9,905 nucleotides of DNA from JALZHR01 sp036389695 (GTDB lineage Bacteria > Acidobacteriota > Blastocatellia > Pyrinomonadales > Pyrinomonadaceae): contig DASVWG010000025.1 of assembly GCA_036389695.1 (NCBI GenBank), positions 1 through 9,905 of the forward strand, read 5' to 3'. The position numbers were made by a program, and so were the translations under genes. Positions 1 to 6,582 of this stretch are shown one piece after another (the stretch's first letter is position 1; each line of letters begins with the position of its first letter). The notes below the pieces were generated by a model. It searched no databases. It was not told where the DNA came from and saw only the letters and a list, made by a program, of their open reading frames with translations.

Positions 1-640
1 CGATGCCGCGCAGGCGCTTCCAGATTTCGCCGAGCAGCCACAGAGAGCCGCCGCCGACCAAGCCGCCGAAAGCCGCGCTTATCAAGGTCAGAACCCAGAC
101 CGGATAACCCGCAAAATACGTCGCCGGAAAAAAACCGAGGTCGGAGAAAAACAGATTTCCAAAGACAAAAGCGAAAATTAATCGGACGACGAGCGCGAAA
201 ACCAAAAGCGGATATGTGATGACGTCCGGCAAAATCATATGCTCGGCGTCGATAAAAATCAGCGCGACCAGCGACGCGGTAAAAATCAGGCAAACCGGCA
301 GAAACCACGTAAACCCGATTTGCCAGAAAACGAGCGTGAAAAGCAATCCGGTTAAAGCTTCGACCGCCGGATAGCGCGGCGAAATCGGGTTTTTGCAGTT
401 GCGGCATTTTCCGCCCAGAAAAAGCCAGCTTAAAACCGGAATGTTGTCGTAAGGCTTGATGGGATTTTTACAATTCGGGCAAGCCGAGTTTGGAAAAACG
501 ATGGATTCGTCGTTCGGCACGCGATGAATGACGACGTTTAAAAAACTGCCGATGACTGCGCCGAGCGCGAAAATGAAAATATAGCCGACGTAACCGGGCA
601 AACCCGTTGCGGTTTCAAAAGACGTTTGGATTAAGCTCAT
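1..640 (-). CDS. pilD: Prepilin peptidase (A24 family, PilD/GspO-like), C-terminus cut by window edge
   Basis: This integral membrane aspartic protease cleaves the leader of type IV pilins or pseudopilins and usually also N-methylates the new N-terminus. The visible 213 residues start at ATG 640, with a weak GAGG about 10 nt upstream. A first membrane helix (about 18-36) contains GSFLNVVIHR, the usual N-terminal motif. Two CxxC pairs follow (C54/C57 and C79/C82), the zinc-binding cytoplasmic loop of the bifunctional enzymes. Further hydrophobic segments follow at about 97-130 and 140-165. The first catalytic aspartate region is IDAEHMILPD (D131, D139). The reading frame stops at the window edge in GEIWKRLRGI, just where family members continue into the GxGD motif with the second catalytic aspartate, so that residue lies outside. 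No pilin gene is visible nearby. The family is clear; whether it serves pili or type II secretion is not. Confidence 0.93.
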   Translation of the reverse strand, partial: MSLIQTSFETATGLPGYVGYIFIFALGAVIGSFLNVVIHRVPNDESIVFPNSACPNCKNPIKPYDNIPVLSWLFLGGKCRNCKNPISPRYPAVEALTGLLFTLVFWQIGFTWFLPVCLIFTASLVALIFIDAEHMILPDVITYPLLVFALVVRLIFAFVFGNLFFSDLGFFPATYFAGYPVWVLTLISAAFGGLVGGGSLWLLGEIWKRLRGI

Positions 641-802
641 CAAAGGAAAACCTCGATTGGAAGGAAAAGGAAGTAGAAAAGCGGAAAAGCGCGGGCTCGT
701 TTTAAGCCCAAATCAATCATAACCTTTTGCGGAAAAAAGGAAAAGAGAAAAATCAAAAAATTGATAAAGCGCGAGACTTTGCACAAAAATAAAGAAAGGA
801 AA

Positions 803-890
803 AATTGTCAATTGTAAATTGTAAATTCTAAATTGTTTGACAGTATCTTTGGTCAAACAATTTACAATTACTAATTTACAATTGACAATT
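803..890. repeat. Long AT-rich imperfect palindrome (39-bp arms, 10-nt loop)
   Basis: The left arm (803-841) and right arm (852-890) are inverted copies that differ at 4 of 39 positions, all inside a 9-bp block in the middle. The first 18 and last 12 bp of the arms match perfectly. The loop is AGTATCTTTG. Each arm is itself built from short direct repeats of ATTGTAAATT-type words. There is no T-run after the stem and almost no G or C in the arms, so a normal terminator is unlikely. It resembles in build the palindrome in the tRNA intron at 3531-3604, which suggests a mobile or expanding palindromic repeat class (inference). Confidence 0.85.
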
Positions 891-936
891 ACGGAGCGAA
901 ATTTTTCTCGCTTTTCTTAATTCCTGGGCAAAGCAA

Positions 937-963
937 AGGCGCGGCAAAATCTTCGCCGCGCCT
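937..963 (-). terminator. GC-rich hairpin terminator after the delta-60 repeat gene
   Basis: GGCGCGGC (938-945) pairs perfectly with GCCGCGCC (955-962) around a 9-nt loop, with one more A-T pair outside. It lies 25 nt past the stop codon of the minus-strand gene ending at 988. The T-tract on the minus strand is interrupted (TTTGCTTTG), so termination may be imperfect. Confidence 0.7.
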
Positions 964-987
964 CATTGTTTAAACGCGCGGAATGTT

Positions 988-3132
988 TTAAGGAACAAAG
1001 GCGGACGGAACCGGAGTGTCGCCCGCCGCGCCGTATTGGACGGTTTGAAAGCCCGCCGTCGATTGCTGCAGATACCAATAGCCGTCTCTGTAAACCGCGA
1101 TGTCCGTCTTTCCGTCGCCGTCATAATCTGCCGGAACCGGTTTATCGGTTTCAATTCCGAATTGCAGCGCCGTAAATCCATTCGAGCTTCCGAGCAGATA
1201 CCACGTGCCGTCCGACGGGCGATAAACCGCCAAATCGGTTTTGCCGTCGCCGTCGTAATCCGCCGGAACAGGTCGGTCGGGCGCGATGCCGAATTGTTCG
1301 CCGTAAAATCCCTGAGCGCTTCGCGCCTGATACCAAACGCCGTCTCTGTAAACGGCTAAATCCGATTTACCGTCGCCATCGAAATCGCCGATGATTGGTT
1401 TATCAGTTGAAATACCAAACTGGTCGGCGCGGAAAGAATCGCCGGCGCTGTTTAAGATATACCACCAACCCTGTCGATAAACGGCTAAATCGGCTTTCGT
1501 GTCGCCGTCATAATCAGCCGGCACGGGCACATCTCCGTTTTGACCGAAATGCACGGCGACAAATTGATTGTTTGAGCTGTTCAAGCGATACCAATCGCCG
1601 TTTCTGAAAACGGCAACGTCCGATTTGCCGTCGCCGTCGTAATCAGCCGCAACCGGTTTATCCGAATCGACGCCGAACTGCACGCCGCTGCTTTGACCGG
1701 TCGAGCTGTTTTGCCAATACCATTCGGCGGCGGAATTCGGGCGAAAGATGGAAACGTCCGCTTTGCCGTCGCCGTCGAAATCAAAGTCGGGCACGTCGTT
1801 ATTCAGATAACGCGCAATAATCGCAGAATACAAATATTTATCATATCTGCTGAAACCGGCTGCGACGACTTTGCCACCCGTAGGCTGAACCGCTATATCG
1901 AAGTATTGAGCGGTGTCGCTTGGCTGCGGATATTGCGTCAGGACAAAACCTTTTCCCCTGCCGAAAGTTGTGTCGAGCGCGCCCGACTGATTGAATCTGG
2001 CGACCAGTGCGCCGCCGCTAAAATCCGGTGTGCTGTTATGACCATAACCGCAGACGAGAATTTTCCCGTTCGGATGAATTGTCATGCCAAAGGCATCCAG
2101 GGAACGATTGTTAAGCGTCGTCAAGGATATTCCATTTGTTCCGAATGAAGAATCAAGCTGACCGTCGGGCGTGTAGCGAACAAGCGTAATTTTGTCTGGT
2201 GCAGGTGCGCTGCCAAGTAACGTGCCGCCCTGAACAAGCTTGCCGTCAGACTGCAAAGCGGCGTCATACGGCGTGCTGAAAGTTCCAAACGTCGTCACGA
2301 CTTTCCCGTTCGTTCCGTATGAAGTATCGACCGCACCGTTTGCCAGAAAGCGAGCGGAGTAAAAGCCTCCGCCGCCTGAGCCTATGCGCGTACCGGAAAT
2401 CAGAATTTTATTGTCAGCCTGAAGCAGCGTCGCGTAAGGGTAAAATTGCAAATCGAGAGCGGGATCGGGAACGAATATCCCATTATTGCCGAAAGAAGCG
2501 TCGGGCGTTCCGTTCGGATTCAGGCGTAGCAGGGCATAATTTCTGTTAAAGCTTGAGCCTGATGTAGCCGGAGTCAAGCCGCAAATCAGCATTTTACCGT
2601 CCGGCTGAACCAATATCTTGGAAAAGCCGACCCAGGAAGCAGCGGACGGCACGGACACGACGCCGTCTGTTCCGAAAGTCGAATCCGGCAGACCGTTTGA
2701 ATTGTATCGAATAACGTAGAATTCAGATGCATTACCGGTATTCGGGACGCTTGCGAAGACGACGATTTTGCCGTCCGACTGAAGCGTAAACGCAATGCCG
2801 GAGGCGGAGTTCTGACCTACCTGTGGGCGCAGGAATCCGCCCGCACCGAATCCGTTATCATAGCCGCCGTTAGTTGTAAAACGCACCAGATAGCTTGGTC
2901 CGCTGCTCGCGCTTGCCGACGAAAGAATTTTACCGTCGGCTTGAACCAAAATATTGCCTATAATTTGCAGATTCGAGAGCTTAAGCGCGCCGCTCCCGCC
3001 GAAAGTCGGGTCGAGGTCGCCCGCCGCCGAAAGCGCCGGAAAATTAAAAACAAAAATCAGAAGCATTAAAAAGGCAAAGATGCCAAATTGCCCGTGATAA
3101 CGTGAAAGCTTTGACGAATCATTTAAGAACAT
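988..3132 (-). CDS. Secreted delta-60 repeat / FG-GAP-like (DxDGDGKxD) repeat protein
   Basis: This 714-residue exported protein is of unknown specific function. It starts at ATG 3132 behind a good GAGAGG ribosome site 7 nt away. A signal peptide is visible: charged N-terminus, hydrophobic core about 17-33, likely cleavage after FPALSA near residue 36. Residues about 38-440 contain seven variants of the delta-60 motif (for example DPTFGGSG, DSTFGTDG, DASFGNNG, DTTFGRGKG) alternating with LQxDGKI strands, as expected for a beta-propeller-like fold. Residues about 446-714 hold six copies of a DxDGDGKxD(V/L/I)xVxR unit of roughly 40-45 residues, each followed by a W-Y strand; the Asp-rich loops resemble calcium-binding loops of FG-GAP/VCBS repeats. 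It lacks a visible PEP-CTERM, LPxTG or type IX sorting tail and ends in PVPSAFVP. It probably works at the cell surface or outside the cell. It is transcribed alone from the promoter at 3202-3230. Confidence 0.92.
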   Translation of the reverse strand: MFLNDSSKLSRYHGQFGIFAFLMLLIFVFNFPALSAAGDLDPTFGGSGALKLSNLQIIGNILVQADGKILSSASASSGPSYLVRFTTNGGYDNGFGAGGFLRPQVGQNSASGIAFTLQSDGKIVVFASVPNTGNASEFYVIRYNSNGLPDSTFGTDGVVSVPSAASWVGFSKILVQPDGKMLICGLTPATSGSSFNRNYALLRLNPNGTPDASFGNNGIFVPDPALDLQFYPYATLLQADNKILISGTRIGSGGGGFYSARFLANGAVDTSYGTNGKVVTTFGTFSTPYDAALQSDGKLVQGGTLLGSAPAPDKITLVRYTPDGQLDSSFGTNGISLTTLNNRSLDAFGMTIHPNGKILVCGYGHNSTPDFSGGALVARFNQSGALDTTFGRGKGFVLTQYPQPSDTAQYFDIAVQPTGGKVVAAGFSRYDKYLYSAIIARYLNNDVPDFDFDGDGKADVSIFRPNSAAEWYWQNSSTGQSSGVQFGVDSDKPVAADYDGDGKSDVAVFRNGDWYRLNSSNNQFVAVHFGQNGDVPVPADYDGDTKADLAVYRQGWWYILNSAGDSFRADQFGISTDKPIIGDFDGDGKSDLAVYRDGVWYQARSAQGFYGEQFGIAPDRPVPADYDGDGKTDLAVYRPSDGTWYLLGSSNGFTALQFGIETDKPVPADYDGDGKTDIAVYRDGYWYLQQSTAGFQTVQYGAAGDTPVPSAFVP

Positions 3133-3201
3133 TTTTTTCCTCTCGGATGGCGTCCAATCGATTGTGAGCGTAAAATCAAACCTGTATCGGGAAACACTAT
3201 T

Positions 3202-3230
3202 ATTATATTCTATAAATCAGCTTTCACCAA
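3202..3230 (-). promoter_or_regulatory. Sigma70-type promoter of the delta-60 repeat gene
   Basis: Read on the minus strand, TTGGTG (3225-3230) is followed after exactly 17 bp by a perfect TATAAT (3207-3202). Transcription should start near 3195, leaving a leader of about 60 nt before the ATG at 3132. It lies downstream of the tRNA terminator, so the gene has its own promoter. Confidence 0.65.
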
Positions 3231-3319
3231 CAATTTAGCGGGCTGATGGTGAGCGTTTGTCGCCGAAAAATCCGTCCGAAACAATCAAAAACATTATTAA
3301 AAACTCGGCGCGCGGGTAG

Positions 3320-3352
3320 ATAAACAAAAAAAGACAGCTCCGTGCGCTGTCC
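3320..3352 (-). terminator. Rho-independent terminator of the tRNA-Lys gene
   Basis: GACAGC (3333-3338) pairs with GCTGTC (3346-3351) around a 7-nt loop. On the minus strand the stem is followed by seven T, then GTTT. It starts about 19 nt after the encoded CCA end of the tRNA. The other strand also has a short T-run (CTTTTT), so it could act in both directions. Confidence 0.85.
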
Positions 3353-3410
3353 TTTTTCATTGATTCTAGTGGTGAGTCGTGCTGGGCTCGAACCAGCGAC
3401 CCGAAGATTA

Positions 3411-3744
3411 CTTTACCACACTAGCTTTCACTAGCCGCTAATGATTTTAGCGTTGTAGTCTGGACTGTCTCATCACCCACAGCAAAATCTGTTTGGGCGT
3501 GCGGCGTACAGTCTCTGAGGGCTTTCTTAACATTTATCATTAAACATTTATCATTTATCAGAATGTAAATCAGACGAAAAATGATAAATGTAAATTGATA
3601 AATGCCAAGAGTTGCCTGCTGATTGCCCAATCTTCAAGATTTTCACGCACAATGTTGTTCGTACTTGAAGCTCTCAGGGGTTTCCAGCATACAGCCGCAT
3701 TTTCATTTCATTGTTTCCAATGAACGCTCCTATTTTAAAGAACA
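3411..3744 (-). ncRNA. Group I self-splicing intron (IC3-like) in tRNA-Lys(CUU)
   Basis: The 334-nt intron follows the group I rules: the 5' exon ends in U and the intron ends in G. Hand-drawn helices on the minus-strand RNA are as follows. P1 is exon CUCU plus intron UGUU paired with AAUAGGAG, with the U-G wobble exactly at the splice site. P2 is UUCAUUG-GAAA-CAAUGAA, with a GNRA loop. P3 is UGCGGC/GCCGCA. P4 is UGCUG/CAGCA, with GAAA between P4 and P5. P5 is CCC/GGG, extended by CUUCAAG/CUUGAAG. P6 is GGC/GCC. P7 is GACUGU/ACAGUC, inside the recognisable R (CAGAGACUGUACG) and S (GAGACAGUCCAG) elements. P8 is CCCA..CAG/CUGUGGG. P9 is CGCUAA/UUAGCG, followed by a CUAGU-GAAA-GCUAG hairpin. It encodes no homing endonuclease. 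The core resembles the tRNA-Leu introns of cyanobacteria and plastids. The junction is ambiguous by one nucleotide; the terminal-G rule decides it. Self-splicing is inferred. Confidence 0.93.
3531..3604. repeat. AT-rich palindrome inserted in the P6 arm of the group I intron
   Basis: The arms 3531-3556 and 3579-3604 are inverted copies with 3 mismatches in 26 bp and a 22-nt loop. They are built from repeated CATTTATCA-type words. In the intron RNA the stem continues without a gap into UCUUGG (3610-3605) paired with UUAAGA (3530-3525), so the palindrome forms one long P6 extension. The core helices are left intact. A second AT-rich palindrome of similar design lies at 803-890. Confidence 0.88.
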
Positions 3745-3830
3745 AGAGTCTTCTGCTCTACCAACTGAGCTAACGACCCACTTTATCGGTTCAAACGGCA
3801 AATCGGAAAAACAGATTTTGCCGAATTCGG

Positions 3831-3859
3831 ATTATAGCAACTTTGAAATTTATTGTCCA
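3831..3859 (-). promoter_or_regulatory. Promoter of the tRNA-Lys gene
   Basis: On the minus strand TGGACA (3859-3854, 5 of 6 to TTGACA) and a perfect TATAAT (3836-3831) are 17 bp apart. Transcription should start near 3824, about 45 nt before the mature tRNA 5' end at 3779. Confidence 0.75.
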
Positions 3860-3899
3860 AAAACAGCAGAACGATGCAATAAAACTCACCAAAGCGAGA

Positions 3900-3908
3900 T
3901 GATATAAT
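3900..3908 (+). promoter_or_regulatory. Extended -10 promoter for the orphan gene at 3955
   Basis: TGATATAAT is a TG-N-TATAAT extended -10 element with no clear -35 box. A start near 3915 gives a leader of about 40 nt to the ATG at 3955. It fires away from the tRNA promoter, so the two genes are divergent. Confidence 0.5.
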
Positions 3909-3954
3909 TCTGTCTAAATGTAAATTGTCCGCGTCGGTTGCGCTTAATATTTAT

Positions 3955-4335
3955 ATGAGACGAGAAGATTTAGAGCGATATTTAGAACGTGGCGACTGTT
4001 TTGGATTCGTCAAGCAAACAAATTCAAATGACTATTCAGGCTGGATTCTCCTGAATAAATTAAAGCCGAATGACCGTTACTTATCATTGCTTTCTCCCGG
4101 CGAAGAGCCGGAGTTTGTAATAGAACAGGAATTTATTCGACAAAATCCATATCATATTTCGATAGTCGAACTGAAACGCGAAATACATGAAAGCGAAAGA
4201 TATGAAACAAACGAGGATTTTCGTCTCAGGGAATATTACGATTTTTCTAATCTTGATGAGATTGAAATTTTCTTAAAAAATTTAGGATTTATACTCGAAG
4301 ATATTAAATGGAGTAGTGAGATTAATGCGCCTTAA
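3955..4335 (+). CDS. Hypothetical protein, AT-rich, acidic, small
   Basis: I do not recognise this 126-residue protein. It is hydrophilic and rich in Glu, Asp and Arg, without a signal peptide or membrane segment, and should be a soluble cytoplasmic protein. The chain starts MRREDLERYLERGDCFGFV and ends with a likely helix-strand region (NLDEIEIFLKNLGFILEDI). ATG 3955 is preferred because the promoter at 3900-3908 then leaves a normal leader; a TTG at 3925 in the same frame would add 10 residues. No clear ribosome site precedes either start. Codon use is clearly more AT-rich than that of the kinase genes next to it, and the gene sits beside a tRNA, so it may have been acquired by transfer (inference). 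Its size and charge would fit a small immunity-type or regulatory protein, but nothing in the sequence proves that. Confidence 0.65.
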   Translation: MRREDLERYLERGDCFGFVKQTNSNDYSGWILLNKLKPNDRYLSLLSPGEEPEFVIEQEFIRQNPYHISIVELKREIHESERYETNEDFRLREYYDFSNLDEIEIFLKNLGFILEDIKWSSEINAP

Positions 4336-4470
4336 AATAAACGAAATAAAATCATTATTAATTAATCGTTAAACAAACCATCTGCCAATTTTGCAAATTC
4401 AACAAAAAAACTCGTTCTTAGTTTGGAAAATTTTAACCTTAAAGCGAAAATGAAAAGCGGGTTAGACCGA

Positions 4471-6096
4471 ATGAGAGAATGTCCAAAATGCGAAATTTGT
4501 TACGGCGATGAAGTGCAGTTTTGTCCGCAGGACCAGTCGCAGACGCGCCATACTCTGCCGGGAACGCAGCTTTTAGCCGGACGATATTTTATCGAACGGC
4601 GCTTGGGGCGCGGCGCGATGGGACAGGTTTATCTCGCCAAAGACCAGAATCTCGGGACGCGTCACGTGGCGGTGAAAACCGTCAGGCAGGATTTGCTGAA
4701 TTCGGACGATTTGCAGGAAGGCGAGGCGATTGTGCGTTTCGAGCGCGAGGCTCGCTCGGCGGCTTCGATTCGGCACCCGCACGTCGTCGACGTGACGGAT
4801 TTCGGCAAAACGACGGACGGCGTTTTTTATCTGGTGATGGAATACGTCGAGGGCGAAACGCTGCATCGCCTTTTGCGCCGCGAGGGAACTCTGACCGTCA
4901 AGCGCGCCGTCAATCTGCTCAAACAAATCGCCGAAGGCGTCGAAGCCGCGCACGAAGCGGGCATTCTGCATCGCGATTTAAAACCCGCCAATATTTTTAT
5001 AATGCAGAAAAAAACCGGCAAATCCGAAGACGGTTTTATCAAGGTCGGCGATTTCGGTCTGGCGAAAATCGTCAACCAGACCGTAACGGACGCCGGCTCC
5101 GACGCGACGCCGTCCTCGCGCGGCATTATCGGCACGCCGGAATTTATGTCGCCGGAGCAGATGCAGCCGGAGCTCGGCGTCGACGTGCGCGCCGACGTTT
5201 ACGCGCTCGGCACGATTGCGTATTTAATGCTCGGCGGCAGAACGCCGTTCGCGGGCGATTTGATGCAGCTCGTGATGCAGAAAATTATGCACACGCCGCC
5301 GCCGCTTTCTTCTCTCAGGTCGGATATTCCGGCGGATGTCGAGCGGGCGATAATGCTGGCTTTGGACCGCGAACCGGCGAAGCGTCCGGCGAACGTCGCC
5401 GATTGGATTTCGGAGCTGGAAAAAGCGGCGGAAGACATCTCCGAAAGGAAAACGACCGGAAAATCGAGAGTCGTCATTCTCGCGCCGGTCGGCTCGGAAG
5501 TTTACGTCGACGACGAGCGGCACGGCACAATCGGCAGCACGGGCAGATTGATTCTGACCGGAATTCCGGCGGGACAACACGTTTTGCGCGTCTCGAAAGC
5601 GGGCGAAAAAGATGACGACCGCGTGATTGAAATCCGCGAAGACGGCAACGAACAGGTCATTCAGGCGCAGCTCAAATCCTTGCAGCAGGGAAGCCAGCCA
5701 TCGCCTTCTCAAGGAAGCAGCAGCGTCGGCGAGCAGTCGAGCATTCTGCCCGGCATCGTCGCCTGCACGCGCTGCCAATCGCGCTATGCCGAAGGCGTAA
5801 AATTCTGCGGTCGCTGCGGCAATTCCGCTTTTACGCTCGTCAGCCCGCCCGAAGCGGCGCAGTCTTTTCCGTGCCCGCGCTGCCAGGCAAAGCTTCCGCC
5901 GTTTTCCAAATTCTGCGGTCGCTGCGGTTTGAAAATGGGACAAAATCAAGCCGCGCATACTTCGACGCAGCCCGCGAGCTTTATTTCCGCTTTTCCGTCG
6001 AGCATTCCCAAACCCGTCGAAAAAATCTGCCCGAAATGCGGCGGCGTCTTTCCGCCGAACATCAAATTCTGCGGTCGTTGCGGCTCAAACCTTTGA
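4471..6096 (+). CDS. Serine/threonine protein kinase with PEGA domain and zinc ribbons
   Basis: This Hanks-type kinase phosphorylates Ser/Thr on unknown partners. ATG 4471 is chosen because the ribbon motif starts immediately (MRECPKC); ATG 4450 and TTG 4423 are in frame and possible (557 residues from TTG). From 4471 it has 541 residues. Residues 4-21 form a short ribbon CxxC...CxxD. The kinase domain is about 36-318: glycine loop LGRGAMGQVY, VAVK lysine K69, helix-C glutamate E93, HRDLKPAN with catalytic D169 and N174, DFG D194, and GTPEFMSPEQ. All key residues are present, so it should be active. A PEGA domain (about 333-402) and a Ser/Gln-rich linker follow, then three ribbons of the CxxC-x10-CxxC type (C432-C449, C468-C485, C520-C537), two of them sharing KFCGRCG. 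No membrane helix is visible, unlike many bacterial kinases of this type, so it is probably cytosolic. It is convergent with the small membrane gene at 6155-6472. Confidence 0.93.
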   Translation: MRECPKCEICYGDEVQFCPQDQSQTRHTLPGTQLLAGRYFIERRLGRGAMGQVYLAKDQNLGTRHVAVKTVRQDLLNSDDLQEGEAIVRFEREARSAASIRHPHVVDVTDFGKTTDGVFYLVMEYVEGETLHRLLRREGTLTVKRAVNLLKQIAEGVEAAHEAGILHRDLKPANIFIMQKKTGKSEDGFIKVGDFGLAKIVNQTVTDAGSDATPSSRGIIGTPEFMSPEQMQPELGVDVRADVYALGTIAYLMLGGRTPFAGDLMQLVMQKIMHTPPPLSSLRSDIPADVERAIMLALDREPAKRPANVADWISELEKAAEDISERKTTGKSRVVILAPVGSEVYVDDERHGTIGSTGRLILTGIPAGQHVLRVSKAGEKDDDRVIEIREDGNEQVIQAQLKSLQQGSQPSPSQGSSSVGEQSSILPGIVACTRCQSRYAEGVKFCGRCGNSAFTLVSPPEAAQSFPCPRCQAKLPPFSKFCGRCGLKMGQNQAAHTSTQPASFISAFPSSIPKPVEKICPKCGGVFPPNIKFCGRCGSNL

Positions 6097-6154
6097 GCGA
6101 AATGCGGATTGAGGAAAGCCGAGCTTAGGTTAGCTTTGAGACCAGACAACGCGT

Positions 6155-6472
6155 TTATTTCAAGTCTTTCTTTTTGAACAATACGTTCCCCAATGCAGTC
6201 AGAACAGCGCCGCAAAGATGAAAGATGGTCATATTCAGCAAAGCGCTGAGAACTATCAGATAAGGAAAAAAATATTTAGCGTCAGGCTCACGCAGAAATT
6301 TTATTGCCAGCTCAATAAACATGAAACTCCAGGGCATTGTTAAAAATATTATAGCCACCCCCGAAAGCGCATCCGGCGGACTTAAGTTTATCTCTAACCA
6401 AACCAGCATTAGAAAAATTAAGTAAGCAAAAGCTGCGTAGGTTCCAACATTAAGCTTAGAGATTTTCAGCAT
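6155..6472 (-). CDS. Small hypothetical membrane protein
   Basis: I do not recognise a family. The 105 residues contain three to four hydrophobic helices: about 11-29 (AAFAYLIFLMLVWLEI), 38-60 (SGVAIIFLTMPWSFMFIEL), 68-83 and 84-99, ending in a basic tail KKKDLK. It is therefore an inner-membrane protein with its C-terminus probably in the cytoplasm by the positive-inside rule. The start at ATG 6472 has only a poor ribosome site (AAAG). It faces the kinase gene tail to tail, 58 bp from its stop, and its 5' end lies about 180 bp from the next plus-strand gene, whose promoter would be divergent. The clear helix pattern makes it likely to be real, although no homology can be claimed. Confidence 0.6.
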   Translation of the reverse strand: MLKISKLNVGTYAAFAYLIFLMLVWLEINLSPPDALSGVAIIFLTMPWSFMFIELAIKFLREPDAKYFFPYLIVLSALLNMTIFHLCGAVLTALGNVLFKKKDLK

Positions 6473-6582
6473 ATCTTTAAAACATTATCCTCTTATCGAA
6501 AAAAGGTCTTAAAAATCGTCCTTATTGAGACAATCATTACTATAACACCGCTCGACGGGCGCGTTGCTTAAATTTTTCCTAA

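Larger units (their letters stand above)
641..987. other. AT-rich intergenic spacer between two minus-strand genes
   Basis: This stretch of about 350 bp holds no convincing gene. Positions 655-800 are strongly purine-biased on the plus strand, with repeated GGAAAAG-like words. Positions 803-890 form a long imperfect palindrome and 937-963 a terminator hairpin; both are listed separately. On the minus strand a TATGAT sequence near 717-722 could be a -10 box for the prepilin peptidase, but I see no matching -35 box. Confidence 0.7.
3370..3779 (-). tRNA. tRNA-Lys(CUU), interrupted by a group I intron in the anticodon
   Basis: The 5' exon (3779-3745, 35 nt) and 3' exon (3410-3370, 41 nt) join into a perfect 76-nt cloverleaf. 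The acceptor stem is GGGTCGT with ACGACTC (one G-T pair). The D-arm is GCTC/GAGC. The anticodon stem GAAGA/TCTTC encloses the loop CTCTTAA, giving anticodon CUU. The variable loop is GGGTC. The T-arm is GCTGG-TTCGAGC-CCAGC. The discriminator A and the CCA end are encoded in the DNA. The joined sequence closely follows the bacterial tRNA-Lys pattern I know from E. coli. The anticodon loop is cut between positions 35 and 36 by the intron at 3411-3744. An unspliced reading would not look like a tRNA, so simple tRNA searches may miss it. It has its own promoter (3831-3859) and terminator (3320-3352). AAG decoding would rely on splicing unless a tRNA-Lys(UUU) elsewhere also reads AAG. Confidence 0.95.

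Noticed and set aside
693..709. Hairpin GGGCT...AGCCC as terminator or regulator
   Set aside because: Only 5 bp with a 7-nt loop and no T-run; likely chance.
3531..3604. AT-rich palindrome as a CRISPR array or integron site
   Set aside because: No unique spacers between repeats and no cas or integrase genes; the two arms are inverted, not direct.
3421..3630. Minus-strand open frame of 69 codons inside the intron, possibly a homing endonuclease
   Set aside because: It is too short, has no LAGLIDADG, GIY-YIG or HNH motif, and covers the P6-P9 core and the palindrome.
3821..3830. Perfect palindrome CCGAATTCGG at the tRNA transcription start as an operator
   Set aside because: Only 10 bp, no second copy nearby, and no known regulator site that matches.
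3623..3907. Plus-strand open frame of 94 codons
   Set aside because: It lies across the 5' exon of the tRNA, part of the intron and the tRNA promoter; its residues are just the antisense of these.
4521..5615. Long plus-strand frame of 364 codons in the PEGA kinase gene
   Set aside because: Arg/Gly/Ala-rich shadow frame of a clearly coding kinase with all catalytic motifs in the other frame.
5224..5958. Minus-strand frame of 244 codons in the PEGA kinase gene
   Set aside because: Antisense shadow, Arg/Ala-rich with no motif.
6108..6135. AAAGC...GCTTT hairpin as terminator between the convergent genes
   Set aside because: Weak stem with an imperfect interior and no T-run.
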